Positions 1-7,558 of a stretch of 34,319 nucleotides of DNA are shown one piece after another. The stretch covers positions 1-34,319 of the forward strand of contig JAFLTY010000025.1 of NCBI GenBank assembly GCA_022509065.1, given 5' to 3'. Within the stretch, counting starts at the first letter, position 1. Each line of letters begins with the position of its first letter. This stretch comes from Muribaculaceae bacterium (GTDB lineage: Bacteria > Bacteroidota > Bacteroidia > Bacteroidales > Muribaculaceae). The notes beneath the pieces are model-generated. The model was given only the letters and a program-made list of their open reading frames with translations, was not told the origin of the DNA and did no database searches. A program made the translations under genes and the position numbers.

Positions 1-420
1 TAACAATTTGTCTTCCGACAATTTTCCGACTCAGGCAACCGGTATCATAGACGAACTCTTCGAGAAAGTCGCTTATTGTGTACACACCATCGACGAACTC
101 TGTCTGGTTGTGCGTGACAGACGGGTCTTCTATCGCGGGCAGCGCAGTTGCGCCGTTCTCGTGGAGGCGGCGGCAACGGTGTTGGATGCGCAGCCACAAA
201 AACCGAAAGGGATAGCCTCGATATCAGGGAACGCTCCAACCTCAATAAGCACTCCAACCTCAAAAAGCACGTCAACCTCAAAAAGGATGCTAACTTCAGA
301 ACACGCGCCAACATCCTCGATAACCCCGCTCCGTCTCAAGGTGTCAGATCTGGCGCGTCCCTCTCCGGTCGTTAATCTCAAAATTCCGGCTAATCCATGG
401 ATCGACGTACTGGCACGCTT
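1..420. other. Non-coding or decayed stretch upstream of argS
   Basis: No recognisable gene is visible here. A + frame stays open through this stretch into argS, but its translation is low-complexity Ser/Thr/Pro, matches nothing I know, and lies upstream of a consensus promoter inside the same frame. Overlapping minus frames are also open, as expected from the lack of stops in repetitive DNA. The stretch contains an 18-bp tandem repeat. It could be the remnant of a gene whose rest lies before the window. Confidence 0.5.
233..322. repeat. 18-bp degenerate tandem repeat, about 5 units
   Basis: Units start at 233, 251, 269, 287 and 305. The first three are close copies (core CTCCAACCTCAAaAAGC) and the last two are degenerate. 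The 18-bp period keeps every frame open and gives hexapeptide repeats in several of them, for example NLKKHV-like on + and EVGVLI-like on -. I cannot tell whether any frame is translated. Confidence 0.7.
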
Positions 421-451
421 TTTGCTGTTTCATGAAAAGTTAGTAATTTTG
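421..451 (+). promoter_or_regulatory. Bacteroidetes-type promoter for argS
   Basis: A perfect -33 TTTG (421-424) is followed after 19 bp by a perfect -7 box TAATTTTG (444-451), matching the Bacteroidetes sigma-ABfr consensus TTTG-N19-21-TAnnTTTG. Transcription would start near 457, about 30 nt before the ATG at 488. This decides the argS start: codons upstream of 457 would not be in the mRNA. Confidence 0.8.
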
Positions 452-487
452 AAAGCTAAAACAATCAAATACGAAATAGAAGAAAAA

Positions 488-2278
488 ATGTCTCTGTTAA
501 CCAACTTAATCTCACCGGCCGTATCCCGGGCGGTAAAGACGCTTTATGGCGTGGAAACCCCCGCTGCCGACATAGTGCCGCAGGCTACCAACCGTAATTA
601 CGAGGGGGACCTTACTATAGTGGTGTTCCCGTGGGTGAAAGCAGCGCGAAAATCCCCCGAAGCCGTCGCCAACGAAATAGGTGCGTGGCTGGTGGAAAAC
701 TGTCCTCAGGTGGCTCGATACAACGTCGTGAAAGGGTTTTTGAACATAGTGCTCAAACCTACATTCTGGAACAGTGTCTTGGTTGACATTGCTGCTGACC
801 CACATCCCGGCGAGAAAGAGGCTACGGCCGATTCTCCGCTCTACATGGTCGAATACTCTTCGCCTAACACCAATAAGCCTCTCCATTTAGGTCATGTGCG
901 TAACAATCTGCTTGGCTACAGCCTGTCGCAGATTCTCAAAGCGTGTGGGTACCGAGTGGTCAAAACCAACATAGTGAACGACCGCGGAATCCATATCTGC
1001 AAGTCGATGCTCGCATGGCAGAAATGGGGCGACGGTGCTACACCACAATCGACTGGAAAAAAAGGCGATCACCTTATCGGCGATTTCTATGTCACTTTCG
1101 ACAAGCACTATAAAGAGGAACTGTCTGCCCTCGAGGCTCAGGGCATGACCGCTGAAGAGGCTGAAAAAGCTTCGACTCTCATGGCCGAGGCTCGTGAGAT
1201 GTTACGTCGTTGGGAAGCCGGCGACCCCGAAATCCGCGGTCTGTGGCAAACCATGAACACATGGGTGTACGACGGTTTTGACAAGACATACAAGCGTATG
1301 GGGGTGGACTTCGATAAGATATATTACGAATCGGAAACCTACCTCGAAGGTAAGGAAAAAGTGCTCGAAGGTCTCGAAAAAGGCATTATGTACCGCAAGG
1401 ACGACGGCTCGGTATGGGCTGACCTTACTGCTGACGGTCTCGATCATAAACTGCTTTTGCGTTCAGACGGCACTTCCGTTTACATGACCCAGGATATTGG
1501 CACAGCCAAACTCCGTTATCGCGACTATCCCATCGACAAGATGATTTATGTGGTGGGTAACGAACAGGACTATCATTTCAAAGTGTTGTCGCTCCTTCTG
1601 GACAAACTCGGCTTCGAGTGGGGCAAAGACCTCGTGCATTTCTCGTACGGCATGGTCGAATTGCCATCCGGTAAGATGAAGAGCCGCGAAGGCACCGTTG
1701 TCGATGCTGACGACCTTATGGACGAAATGGTGAACGGAGCGCTTGAAGTGGCTCGAAGCGCCGGCAAACTCGATGGCTTGACAGAACAGGAGATAGCCGA
1801 CATAGCCGAAACCGTCGGCATGGGCGCACTTAAGTATTTTCTGCTTAAAGTCGACCCAAAAAAGAACATGATGTTCAACCCCGCCGAGTCTATTGACTTT
1901 AACGGCAACACCGGGCCATTCATTCAGTACACATACGCCCGCATACGCTCGGTACTGCGTCGCGCCGAAGCCGACGGATTCACCGATAGCGACTTCTCGG
2001 GAGTGGAGCCCAACGAAAAGGAAACCACCATTATACGCATGCTCAGCGAGTATGGCGATGTAGTAGCCGAAGCCGGCCGTACATACTCGCCGGCGCTCAT
2101 CGCAAACTACGCTTACGACCTGGTCAAAGAGTACAACTCATTCTATCACGACTGCCCGATTCTCAAAGAGCCGGATGCCGCCGTGCGTAGCCTGCGCTTG
2201 GAGATAAGCCGTCAGACCGCGCGTATCATCAAGTCCGCTATGGCTTTGCTGGGCATCAAAGTGCCTGAACGTATGTAA
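488..2278 (+). CDS. argS: Arginyl-tRNA synthetase
   Basis: This enzyme charges tRNA-Arg with arginine in the cytoplasm (class I synthetase). The product is 596 aa, the usual family length. An N-terminal tRNA-recognition (Add-1) domain carries the NYEGDLTIVVFPWVK block. The class I HIGH signature appears as HLGH in SSPNTNKPLHLGHVRNN. The KMSKS loop is the relaxed SGKMKSREGTVV form typical of ArgS. The C-terminal anticodon-binding (DALR) domain ends in ALLGIKVPERM. A longer frame runs 160 codons upstream, but a consensus promoter at 421-451 and the family length support ATG 488. The stop codon lies inside a 12-bp inverted repeat. It appears to be monocistronic. Confidence 0.97.
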   Translation: MSLLTNLISPAVSRAVKTLYGVETPAADIVPQATNRNYEGDLTIVVFPWVKAARKSPEAVANEIGAWLVENCPQVARYNVVKGFLNIVLKPTFWNSVLVDIAADPHPGEKEATADSPLYMVEYSSPNTNKPLHLGHVRNNLLGYSLSQILKACGYRVVKTNIVNDRGIHICKSMLAWQKWGDGATPQSTGKKGDHLIGDFYVTFDKHYKEELSALEAQGMTAEEAEKASTLMAEAREMLRRWEAGDPEIRGLWQTMNTWVYDGFDKTYKRMGVDFDKIYYESETYLEGKEKVLEGLEKGIMYRKDDGSVWADLTADGLDHKLLLRSDGTSVYMTQDIGTAKLRYRDYPIDKMIYVVGNEQDYHFKVLSLLLDKLGFEWGKDLVHFSYGMVELPSGKMKSREGTVVDADDLMDEMVNGALEVARSAGKLDGLTEQEIADIAETVGMGALKYFLLKVDPKKNMMFNPAESIDFNGNTGPFIQYTYARIRSVLRRAEADGFTDSDFSGVEPNEKETTIIRMLSEYGDVVAEAGRTYSPALIANYAYDLVKEYNSFYHDCPILKEPDAAVRSLRLEISRQTARIIKSAMALLGIKVPERM

Positions 2279-2316
2279 TATATCACTTTTCAGAACGTTA
2301 TTAAATATATTACATA
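2272..2316. other. Perfect 12-bp inverted repeat over the argS stop
   Basis: TATGTAATATAT (2272-2283) and ATATATTACATA (2305-2316) are exact reverse complements separated by 21 nt. The left arm contains the argS TAA. No T-tract follows, so it is not a classical intrinsic terminator. It could be an mRNA 3' stem or a protein-binding site. Confidence 0.7.
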
Positions 2317-2439
2317 AGGCTGACAACAAAAACGATTGTTAATATGTTTAGAAACTGTTTAGTAAGATAGACATTTTAAAACTGTTTCTTAAAAAGTTAG
2401 CCACCGACTACGAAATACTAATCTAACAAATTTAAAATT

Positions 2440-3162
2440 ATGAGTACATACCCTCCTCAGTTCAACCAACAGGCGTATGATTACGCCACCCACGCGTCGA
2501 CCTCCTCGCGCATCAGCCTCATCATGAAGCGTGTCTACGCCAACATGACCCTGGCTCTGATTGTAACTGCATTTATCAGCCTTTTCTGCTCGAACAGCGA
2601 GGCCTACCTGACCTTTATGGTTCAGAACTCATGGTTCCAGTGGGTGCTTGTCATCGCATTGTTCGGAATAGTCATCGGTGTTTCCGCCGGTATAAACAAA
2701 CTGTCCACCGCCACGGCGTTATTGCTCTTCTATGCGTTTTCCGCCGTCATGGGCATGTGGCTAAGTCCTATATTTGTGGTTTATACCGGAGCATCAATCA
2801 CAAAGACATTCTTCATCACCGCAGGCACATTTGCAGGAATGAGCGTGTACGGGTTCTGCACAAATCGCGACCTGTCACGCATAGGCAATTTCCTCATCAT
2901 GGCGCTTTGGGGTCTTATCATTGCCTCCCTGGTGAATATCTTCACCAAGAGCGACACCCTCAGCTGGATAATATCGATTGTGGGAGTGTTCATTTTTATA
3001 GGCCTTACGGCTTGGGACACCCAGCAGATCAAACGCCTCGCTGCCATTGCACCCTCTGATACGGTAGGCCGTCTGGCTGTGCTCGGTGCTTTGAATCTCT
3101 ATATGGACTTCATCAACTTGTTCCTCTTCCTGCTGCGCTTCTTCGGTGCGAGCCGCGACTGA
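2440..3162 (+). CDS. Bax inhibitor-1/YccA family inner-membrane protein
   Basis: This is a 240-aa polytopic membrane protein of the BI-1 (TMBIM/YetJ) family, whose members are proposed pH-sensitive Ca2+ leak channels. About seven hydrophobic helices follow a polar N-terminus of roughly 28 residues. Family landmarks are ITAGTFAGMSVYGF, GLTAWDTQQIKR and the C-terminal NLYMDFINLFLFLLRFFG; the Asp residues in the last two correspond to the YetJ di-aspartyl pH sensor. ATG 2440 gives a family-like start. The next gene's first possible start codon abuts this stop, so the two are probably cotranscribed. The spacer before it has a 9-bp direct repeat AAACTGTTT at 2352 and 2379, but I found no good -7 box. 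The physiological role in Bacteroidales is unknown. Confidence 0.93.
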   Translation: MSTYPPQFNQQAYDYATHASTSSRISLIMKRVYANMTLALIVTAFISLFCSNSEAYLTFMVQNSWFQWVLVIALFGIVIGVSAGINKLSTATALLLFYAFSAVMGMWLSPIFVVYTGASITKTFFITAGTFAGMSVYGFCTNRDLSRIGNFLIMALWGLIIASLVNIFTKSDTLSWIISIVGVFIFIGLTAWDTQQIKRLAAIAPSDTVGRLAVLGALNLYMDFINLFLFLLRFFGASRD

Positions 3163-3186
3163 TTGAGAAAACAGTTTTTGCCCCCT

Positions 3187-4257
3187 ATGACATTATTACA
3201 ACGGAACGTCATACTCTTTTTGGCTTCGGTTACGGGACTCAGCTCTTACGCCGGAGCCAAAATTGAATGGAGCAACCTGCGCCATGACTTCGGCGCTTTT
3301 GACGAGTCGATGGGTATCGCCACCGCCGAATTCACCTACACCAACACCGGTGACGAACCGTTGGTGATTACCGGTGCGCGCGCCAACTGCGGATGCACCA
3401 CCCCCGTCTATTCCACCGACATTGTGCAACCCGGCGACAGCGGAACGTTGACAGTCTCGTACGATGCAGGCGGCCGTCCCGGTCGTTTCGAAAAGAAAGT
3501 CTATGTTGACGCCAACACCGAGCCTTCCCGGTCGGTGCTTACCATAGCCGGGGTGGTGATAGGGACTCCGTCGACAATCGGCGGCCGATATCCCGTTTCG
3601 GTAGGACCGCTGAGACTGGCGCACTCCGCGGCGTTGCTTGGAACTGTCAAGTCCGGACAACTTAAATCGACTTTCGAAAGCGGCTATAACGCATCGGCCG
3701 ACACTTTGTCGCCCGTGGTAGAAAACCTGCCTAAATGGCTAAGTGTCAACCCCGTTCCGGAAAGGGTGTCTCCCGGCGAGCAGGTGTCGTTCAGTTTTTT
3801 GGTCAATTCAAACAAAATCTCCGACTGGGATATTGTGACCGATACCATAACGATACGTCCTTTTGAAGGAAGTCAGGATGTCTTTAAGATGCCTGTTGTC
3901 GTCACTGTGAACGAAGACTTCTCCGACCTGACCGACAAGGAACTTGCCAACGCTCCGGTGGTAGCCGTCGAAGTCTCAACGCAAACAAACCCTGTCGCAG
4001 GAGGACGGTCTAACGACATCACGGTGAGCAACACCGGAAAAGATCCGCTTGTGCTCCATAAGCTATATACGCGCACTGAAAGAGTAACCACCAACCTCAA
4101 GGCTGAACAAAAAGTCAAAGGAGGCAAGTCAATCCGTGTCAACGTCTTTGTCCCGGACGAGGTGGCGAAATCCAACCCCGTGGTAATTTTCAACCTGATT
4201 ACCAACGACCCGTTGAACCCACGCTCCACCATAAAGATACCCGTAGTGCGCGACTGA
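3187..4257 (+). CDS. Exported DUF1573 protein
   Basis: The product is about 356 aa. A hydrophobic N-terminus (LLQRNVILFLASVTGLSSYAGA) looks like a Sec signal peptide cleaved near residue 24. A DUF1573 (Ig-like/ASPM-SPD-2-Hydin type) module follows: HDFGAFDES, then TYTNTGDEPLVITGARANCGCTTP with the hallmark CGCT, and an Ig-like region to about residue 120. The rest is predicted beta-rich and ends in another Ig-like stretch (SNTGKDPLVLHKL, FNLITNDPLNP). The function of DUF1573 proteins is not established; they are common exported proteins in Bacteroidetes. A TTG at 3163, directly after the upstream stop, is possible, but ATG 3187 puts the signal peptide at the N-terminus and is preferred. Likely coupled to the BI-1 gene. 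Confidence 0.88.
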   Translation: MTLLQRNVILFLASVTGLSSYAGAKIEWSNLRHDFGAFDESMGIATAEFTYTNTGDEPLVITGARANCGCTTPVYSTDIVQPGDSGTLTVSYDAGGRPGRFEKKVYVDANTEPSRSVLTIAGVVIGTPSTIGGRYPVSVGPLRLAHSAALLGTVKSGQLKSTFESGYNASADTLSPVVENLPKWLSVNPVPERVSPGEQVSFSFLVNSNKISDWDIVTDTITIRPFEGSQDVFKMPVVVTVNEDFSDLTDKELANAPVVAVEVSTQTNPVAGGRSNDITVSNTGKDPLVLHKLYTRTERVTTNLKAEQKVKGGKSIRVNVFVPDEVAKSNPVVIFNLITNDPLNPRSTIKIPVVRD

Positions 4258-4269
4258 CTCGCAGTGTGC

Positions 4270-4334
4270 GACTGAAAGCGTTATGCCTGACCGAAACCCT
4301 TATGCGCGACTGAAACCGTTATGCCCGACCAAGG
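4270..4334. repeat. 19-bp tandem repeat spanning the DUF4271 start codon
   Basis: Three 19-bp units, GACTGAAAGCGTTATGCCT-like, start at 4270, 4289 and 4308, and a fourth partial unit (GACCAAGG) starts at 4327. Each full unit contains an ATG. Because 19 is not a multiple of 3, the three ATGs (4283, 4302, 4321) lie in three different frames. Only the last opens the downstream gene. Confidence 0.85.
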
Positions 4335-5127
4335 AGTGTTAATAGCTGATAGTGTTCAGCCGGAGTTTATGAGCGTCATAAACCCGGTGACATCGCTCGA
4401 TGACAACTCCAACATCGACATGACCGTCTTGACATCGCAACCGCCGGCATGGATTAATGGCCTTGAACCCGTTGAGCGGCCGGGCTATTCTGCCAACGAA
4501 CAAGGTATAGCGGTCTTTATAATCGTTCTGTTATTAGCTCTGTGTCTGTGTTTTAAGAGTGTGTGCCGCGTTTGGGCAGAACTCACCCACAGACTATTCG
4601 CCAGCAATCCCTTACAGACTGTCGAACACGCCACTTCGGCCGAAAAACGTACTATAGGCTTGTTGCTTGCCACTGCCGTTGTGTTTATAACCATACCCTT
4701 GATGGGGGCACTATCTACCTTTTCCAACGGATTGTATGCCTTCACTTTCGAAAACATTGTTATGACGGCACTCGCGGTCGGCGCTTATTTTGTTTTTCAA
4801 TACGCTGTGTACAACGTGGTAGGGCTAACCTTCACCACATCGGAAGGTTGTGCCTTGTGGACACGGAGCTTCACTGCGTCGATGTCTATACTCGGCATTG
4901 TACTTATCCTCCCCGCACTTACTATCATTTTTTATCCTGTCATTACTCTGCCAATGGTATTTGTAGCGGCGATATTTTATATCATTGCGCGTATTTTGTT
5001 CATTTATAAGGGTTTTAGAATTTTTTACACTAATTTTGGCTCTCTTGTCTATTTTATTTTGTACCTTTGCACGCTGGAAATAGTTCCAATATTTATTTTA
5101 TTTCATATAGTGCTGTCTTTTGTTTAA
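4321..5127 (+). CDS. DUF4271 integral membrane protein
   Basis: This 268-aa protein has a polar N-terminus of about 60 residues, then roughly six hydrophobic segments: IAVFIIVLLLALCLCF near 63-78, one at about 112-132, FENIVMTALAVGAYFVF, the SILGIVLILPALTIIF / LPMVFVAAIFYIIARILF pair, and the C-terminal SLVYFILYLCTLEIVPIFILF. The YLCTLEIxP block and the position just before uroporphyrinogen-III synthase are characteristic of the Bacteroidetes family DUF4271, whose function is unknown. The start ATG lies in the third unit of a 19-bp repeat, with decoy ATGs in the other frames 19 and 38 bp upstream. The end of the gene holds a -7-like box that may serve hemD. Confidence 0.88.
   Translation: MPDQGVLIADSVQPEFMSVINPVTSLDDNSNIDMTVLTSQPPAWINGLEPVERPGYSANEQGIAVFIIVLLLALCLCFKSVCRVWAELTHRLFASNPLQTVEHATSAEKRTIGLLLATAVVFITIPLMGALSTFSNGLYAFTFENIVMTALAVGAYFVFQYAVYNVVGLTFTTSEGCALWTRSFTASMSILGIVLILPALTIIFYPVITLPMVFVAAIFYIIARILFIYKGFRIFYTNFGSLVYFILYLCTLEIVPIFILFHIVLSFV
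5062..5069 (+). promoter_or_regulatory. -7 box (TACCTTTG) inside the end of the DUF4271 gene
   Basis: TACCTTTG matches TAnnTTTG exactly. The nearest upstream TTTG (5035-5038) is 23 bp away, slightly beyond the usual 19-21. If used, it would give hemD a leader of about 95 nt and partly uncouple it from DUF4271. Confidence 0.4.
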
Positions 5128-5169
5128 CTTTTGTGGCTTTTGGCACTTAAAATCTAATTATTTTAATTG

Positions 5170-5922
5170 GTGAGTATTAAAAAAATATTGGTTTCTCAAC
5201 CAAAACCTGCATCGGACAAGTCTCCTTATTTTGATGTAGCTCGCAAACATAATGTCGAAATAGTTTTTCGGCCATTTATAAAGATAGAAGGGCTCAGCTC
5301 GCGTGATTTTCGCAAACAACGTATTAATATAAGCGATTTTACCGCCATCATTTTTACCGCTCGGACAGCGGTCGATAATTTTTTCCGTCTCTGCGAGGAG
5401 ATGCGTGTCACCATGCCCGACACGACAAAGTATTTCTGTACCAACGAGGCAGTAGCTTTGTATCTACAGAAGTACATTGTTTATCGCAAACGCAAGATAT
5501 TCGTGGGCACTACTGGTAAACTCGCCGATTTGATGCCATATTTCACACGTCACAAAAACGAAAACTATCTCCTGGTGGTCAGCGATGTGAGCCATTCGGA
5601 GGATGTCAAGATACTTCAGGATGCCAAACTGAAGGTGACACGCGCTGTTATGTATCGTACAGTGAGCAACGATTTTACCGAAGACGAACCGTTTGACTAT
5701 GACATGTTGGTGTTCTTCAGCCCCCAGGGTATAGAATCGCTGTTGAAAAACTTCCCCACTTTCGACCAGAAGGATATAGCCATAGCAGCCTTCGGGGTGA
5801 ACTCGTGCAAAGCGGTTACCGATGCCGGTTTGCGGCTGGATATCAACGCCCCTAACGAGAAGGCGCGCTCAATGGCTGAGGCCATCGATATATATCTTAC
5901 CGAGACAAATACCGCCAAATAA
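5170..5922 (+). CDS. hemD: Uroporphyrinogen-III synthase, Bacteroidetes type
   Basis: HemD closes hydroxymethylbilane to uroporphyrinogen III in tetrapyrrole/heme synthesis, in the cytoplasm. About 250 aa. The start KKILVSQPKP, the DFTAIIFTARTAVDNFF block and the C-terminal VFFSPQGIESLLKNFPTF...IAAFGVNSCKAVTDAGLRLDINAPNEKA region follow the two-lobed HemD fold, with SPQGI as the usual S-P-x-(G/S) substrate-binding turn. The start is uncertain: TTG 5167 and GTG 5170 are adjacent and in frame. GTG gives MSIKKILVSQPKP, which resembles relatives. No other hem gene is nearby. The association with DUF4271, rnpA and yidD is conserved in the phylum, as I recall it. After the stop, CTGTCCAA (5935) and TTGGACAG (5986) can pair around a 43-nt loop. 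Confidence 0.9.
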   Translation: MSIKKILVSQPKPASDKSPYFDVARKHNVEIVFRPFIKIEGLSSRDFRKQRINISDFTAIIFTARTAVDNFFRLCEEMRVTMPDTTKYFCTNEAVALYLQKYIVYRKRKIFVGTTGKLADLMPYFTRHKNENYLLVVSDVSHSEDVKILQDAKLKVTRAVMYRTVSNDFTEDEPFDYDMLVFFSPQGIESLLKNFPTFDQKDIAIAAFGVNSCKAVTDAGLRLDINAPNEKARSMAEAIDIYLTETNTAK

Positions 5923-6013
5923 GCAATTTCGTTTCTGTCCAAGTCAACCGGAAGCGATATACCGGGACGCCTCAAGAAAATCTTTTTGGACAGGTGTAAT
6001 AAACCAAAAACGG

Positions 6014-6021
6014 TATTTTTG
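6014..6021 (+). promoter_or_regulatory. -7 box TATTTTTG upstream of rnpA
   Basis: TATTTTTG is an exact TAnnTTTG match about 93 nt before the rnpA ATG at 6115. The closest TTTG upstream (5985-5988) is 25 bp away, longer than the consensus spacing. Plausible promoter for rnpA-yidD. Confidence 0.45.
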
Positions 6022-6114
6022 CAGTCGGTGACTTTTTGTCGGTGTTAAAGTACAGCGCAACACATTCTTTTGAGTCGGTTCTCCCATGTAAATCTTTCTG
6101 TCTTAGTGTCTTGT

Positions 6115-6558
6115 ATGTTAGGCAAAGGTCTACGACTATATAAACGCGAGAAGCTGTGTTCGGTGACAGCCATTGACCGACTGTTTGCCGTGCGTGGCAA
6201 TCGAGGTTTGACGGTAGAGGACAAGTGGGGTAAGATAAGCTCGGCTCTTGTCTATCCCCTCCGTATGGTGTATGGCAGCAACGACGGACGCCAAGGGCCT
6301 CCGGTCAAATTTCTTATCTCGGTTCCCAAGAAAAAATTGAGACACGCCACCGATCGCGTCACCATGAGGCGACGCATTCGCGAGGCCTATCGTCATGTCC
6401 GCGGCGATATTGCCGATGTGTCAGCGGAGTCACCAAAGATAGATGTGGCTTTTATTTATGTGGCCGACCGACTCACCGATTACCGTATGGTTGAGAAAGC
6501 CATGTGGCGACTTCTGCCCATGCTTAAGTCTTTTACCGAAACGCCCGTTGACAAATGA
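6115..6558 (+). CDS. rnpA: Ribonuclease P protein component
   Basis: RnpA is the protein subunit that helps RNase P RNA bind pre-tRNA 5' leaders. The product is 147 aa from ATG 6115. A TTG at 6070 would add 15 residues with no family resemblance and is rejected. The N-terminal [17 protein letters not shown] matches the K-x-x-R-L-x-x...F region, and [30 protein letters not shown] is the central basic helix. The usual RNRxKRxxRE signature is here [11 protein letters not shown], so several of its basic positions differ. I recall similar forms in other Bacteroidetes but cannot verify this. The gene overlaps yidD by ATGA, indicating translational coupling. It is not next to rpmH. Confidence 0.93.
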   Translation: MLGKGLRLYKREKLCSVTAIDRLFAVRGNRGLTVEDKWGKISSALVYPLRMVYGSNDGRQGPPVKFLISVPKKKLRHATDRVTMRRRIREAYRHVRGDIADVSAESPKIDVAFIYVADRLTDYRMVEKAMWRLLPMLKSFTETPVDK

Positions 6559-6806
6559 TTTGTTGGGATAGTCTATACAGAGGTGTGTGCAAAGTCGGTG
6601 TCTTTGTGCTTTGTATTCCGATAAGGTTTTATCAGCTGGCCATCTCTCCGGTATTGCCCAAGTCATGCCGCTTTTCGCCCACATGTTCGGCCTATGCCCT
6701 CGAGGCAATAAAAAAGCACGGTCCGATAAAAGGCCTGTGGCTTGCTGTCAAGCGCATAGGTCGGTGTCACCCATGGGGAGGTTCGGGTTACGACCCCGTA
6801 CCCTAA
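6555..6806 (+). CDS. yidD: Membrane protein insertion efficiency factor YidD
   Basis: This 83-aa small protein carries the family signature: [22 protein letters not shown] with its conserved Cys residues, then [10 protein letters not shown] and [24 protein letters not shown]. YidD is a membrane-associated factor thought to assist YidC-dependent insertion. An N-terminal amphipathic or hydrophobic stretch ([17 protein letters not shown]) is visible. Its start codon overlaps the rnpA stop (ATGA), so the two are translated together, as in many bacteria. yidC itself is not in the window. Confidence 0.95.
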   Translation: MICWDSLYRGVCKVGVFVLCIPIRFYQLAISPVLPKSCRFSPTCSAYALEAIKKHGPIKGLWLAVKRIGRCHPWGGSGYDPVP

Positions 6807-6853
6807 TGGCAGTGAGCTTGTTAATAAATGCATTTAAGAACTCATATTGAGAC

Positions 6854-7498
6854 ATGATACGAAATTTGCTATTTGACCTTGGAGGTGTCATAATGGATAT
6901 AGAGCGCATGCGTGCGGTACGCGCGTTGCAGGCGTTGGGCATGAAACAAGCTGATAAGGTTTTGGGCGAATATGCCCAAAGCGGACCTTTCGGAGACCTT
7001 GAAAGCGGTCTCATTACGCCTGACGAGTTCCACAAGCGAATGGCTTCGATGATTGACAGTAACGTGTCGTATGATGAGATAGACCGAGCTTTTGTTAAAT
7101 TTCTTGTGGGCATACCGCGGCATCGTCTTGAGAGTCTGAGGCATTGGCGTACAAAGTATAAGGTCTATCTTCTGTCCAATACCAACATTATCATGTGGGA
7201 AAGCGAGATTAAGCGACAGTTCACCCAGGAGGGATTCACCATAAACGATTATTTTGACGGTATAGTAACGTCGTTCGAGGCTAAGGTGATGAAACCTGAC
7301 CCCGCGATATTCAAATATGCTGAGAGACAGCTGGGTATTGTACCTGAGGAGACGCTTTTTCTTGATGACTCGGAGGCCAACTGCGAGGCGGCACGTCGCT
7401 TGGGGTGGCATGCGGAGTGCGTGCATCCAGGGGTGGAGTTTAATGATATACTGCTTCGTTATTTTGATAAAGAAAGCTGCCGTCATAATGATGACTAA
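6854..7498 (+). CDS. HAD-superfamily phosphatase (YihX-like)
   Basis: 214 aa, predicted cytoplasmic. HAD motifs run in order. Motif I is LLFDLGGVIMD near residues 5-15: the nucleophile Asp is present, but the usual Asp two residues later is Gly, as in many YihX/IA-type 'DLGGV' proteins. An alpha-helical cap follows. Motif II is YLLSNTN, motif III Lys lies in KVMKPDPAIF, and motif IV is LFLDDSEANCEAA. This fits subfamily IA hydrolases such as E. coli YihX (alpha-D-glucose-1-phosphate phosphatase), but the true substrate cannot be told from sequence. It lies 47 bp after yidD and about 60 bp before ribF; a role as the missing riboflavin-pathway phosphatase is speculative. Confidence 0.85.
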   Translation: MIRNLLFDLGGVIMDIERMRAVRALQALGMKQADKVLGEYAQSGPFGDLESGLITPDEFHKRMASMIDSNVSYDEIDRAFVKFLVGIPRHRLESLRHWRTKYKVYLLSNTNIIMWESEIKRQFTQEGFTINDYFDGIVTSFEAKVMKPDPAIFKYAERQLGIVPEETLFLDDSEANCEAARRLGWHAECVHPGVEFNDILLRYFDKESCRHNDD

Positions 7499-7558
7499 TG
7501 ATTACAGCCGGCAGGTGTCTATAACCGATTACTAACCAAGCTTTTGCTAATAAGTGCC

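Noticed and set aside
233-322. 18-bp repeats as a CRISPR array
   Set aside because: Units are contiguous and degenerate, with no spacers and no cas genes in the window.
8-487. In-frame 160-codon N-terminal extension of argS
   Set aside because: A consensus promoter lies inside it (421-451), the translation is low-complexity, and ATG 488 gives the normal 596-aa ArgS length.
6070-6114. TTG start for rnpA
   Set aside because: The added 15 residues resemble no RnpA, and ATG 6115 gives the usual length.
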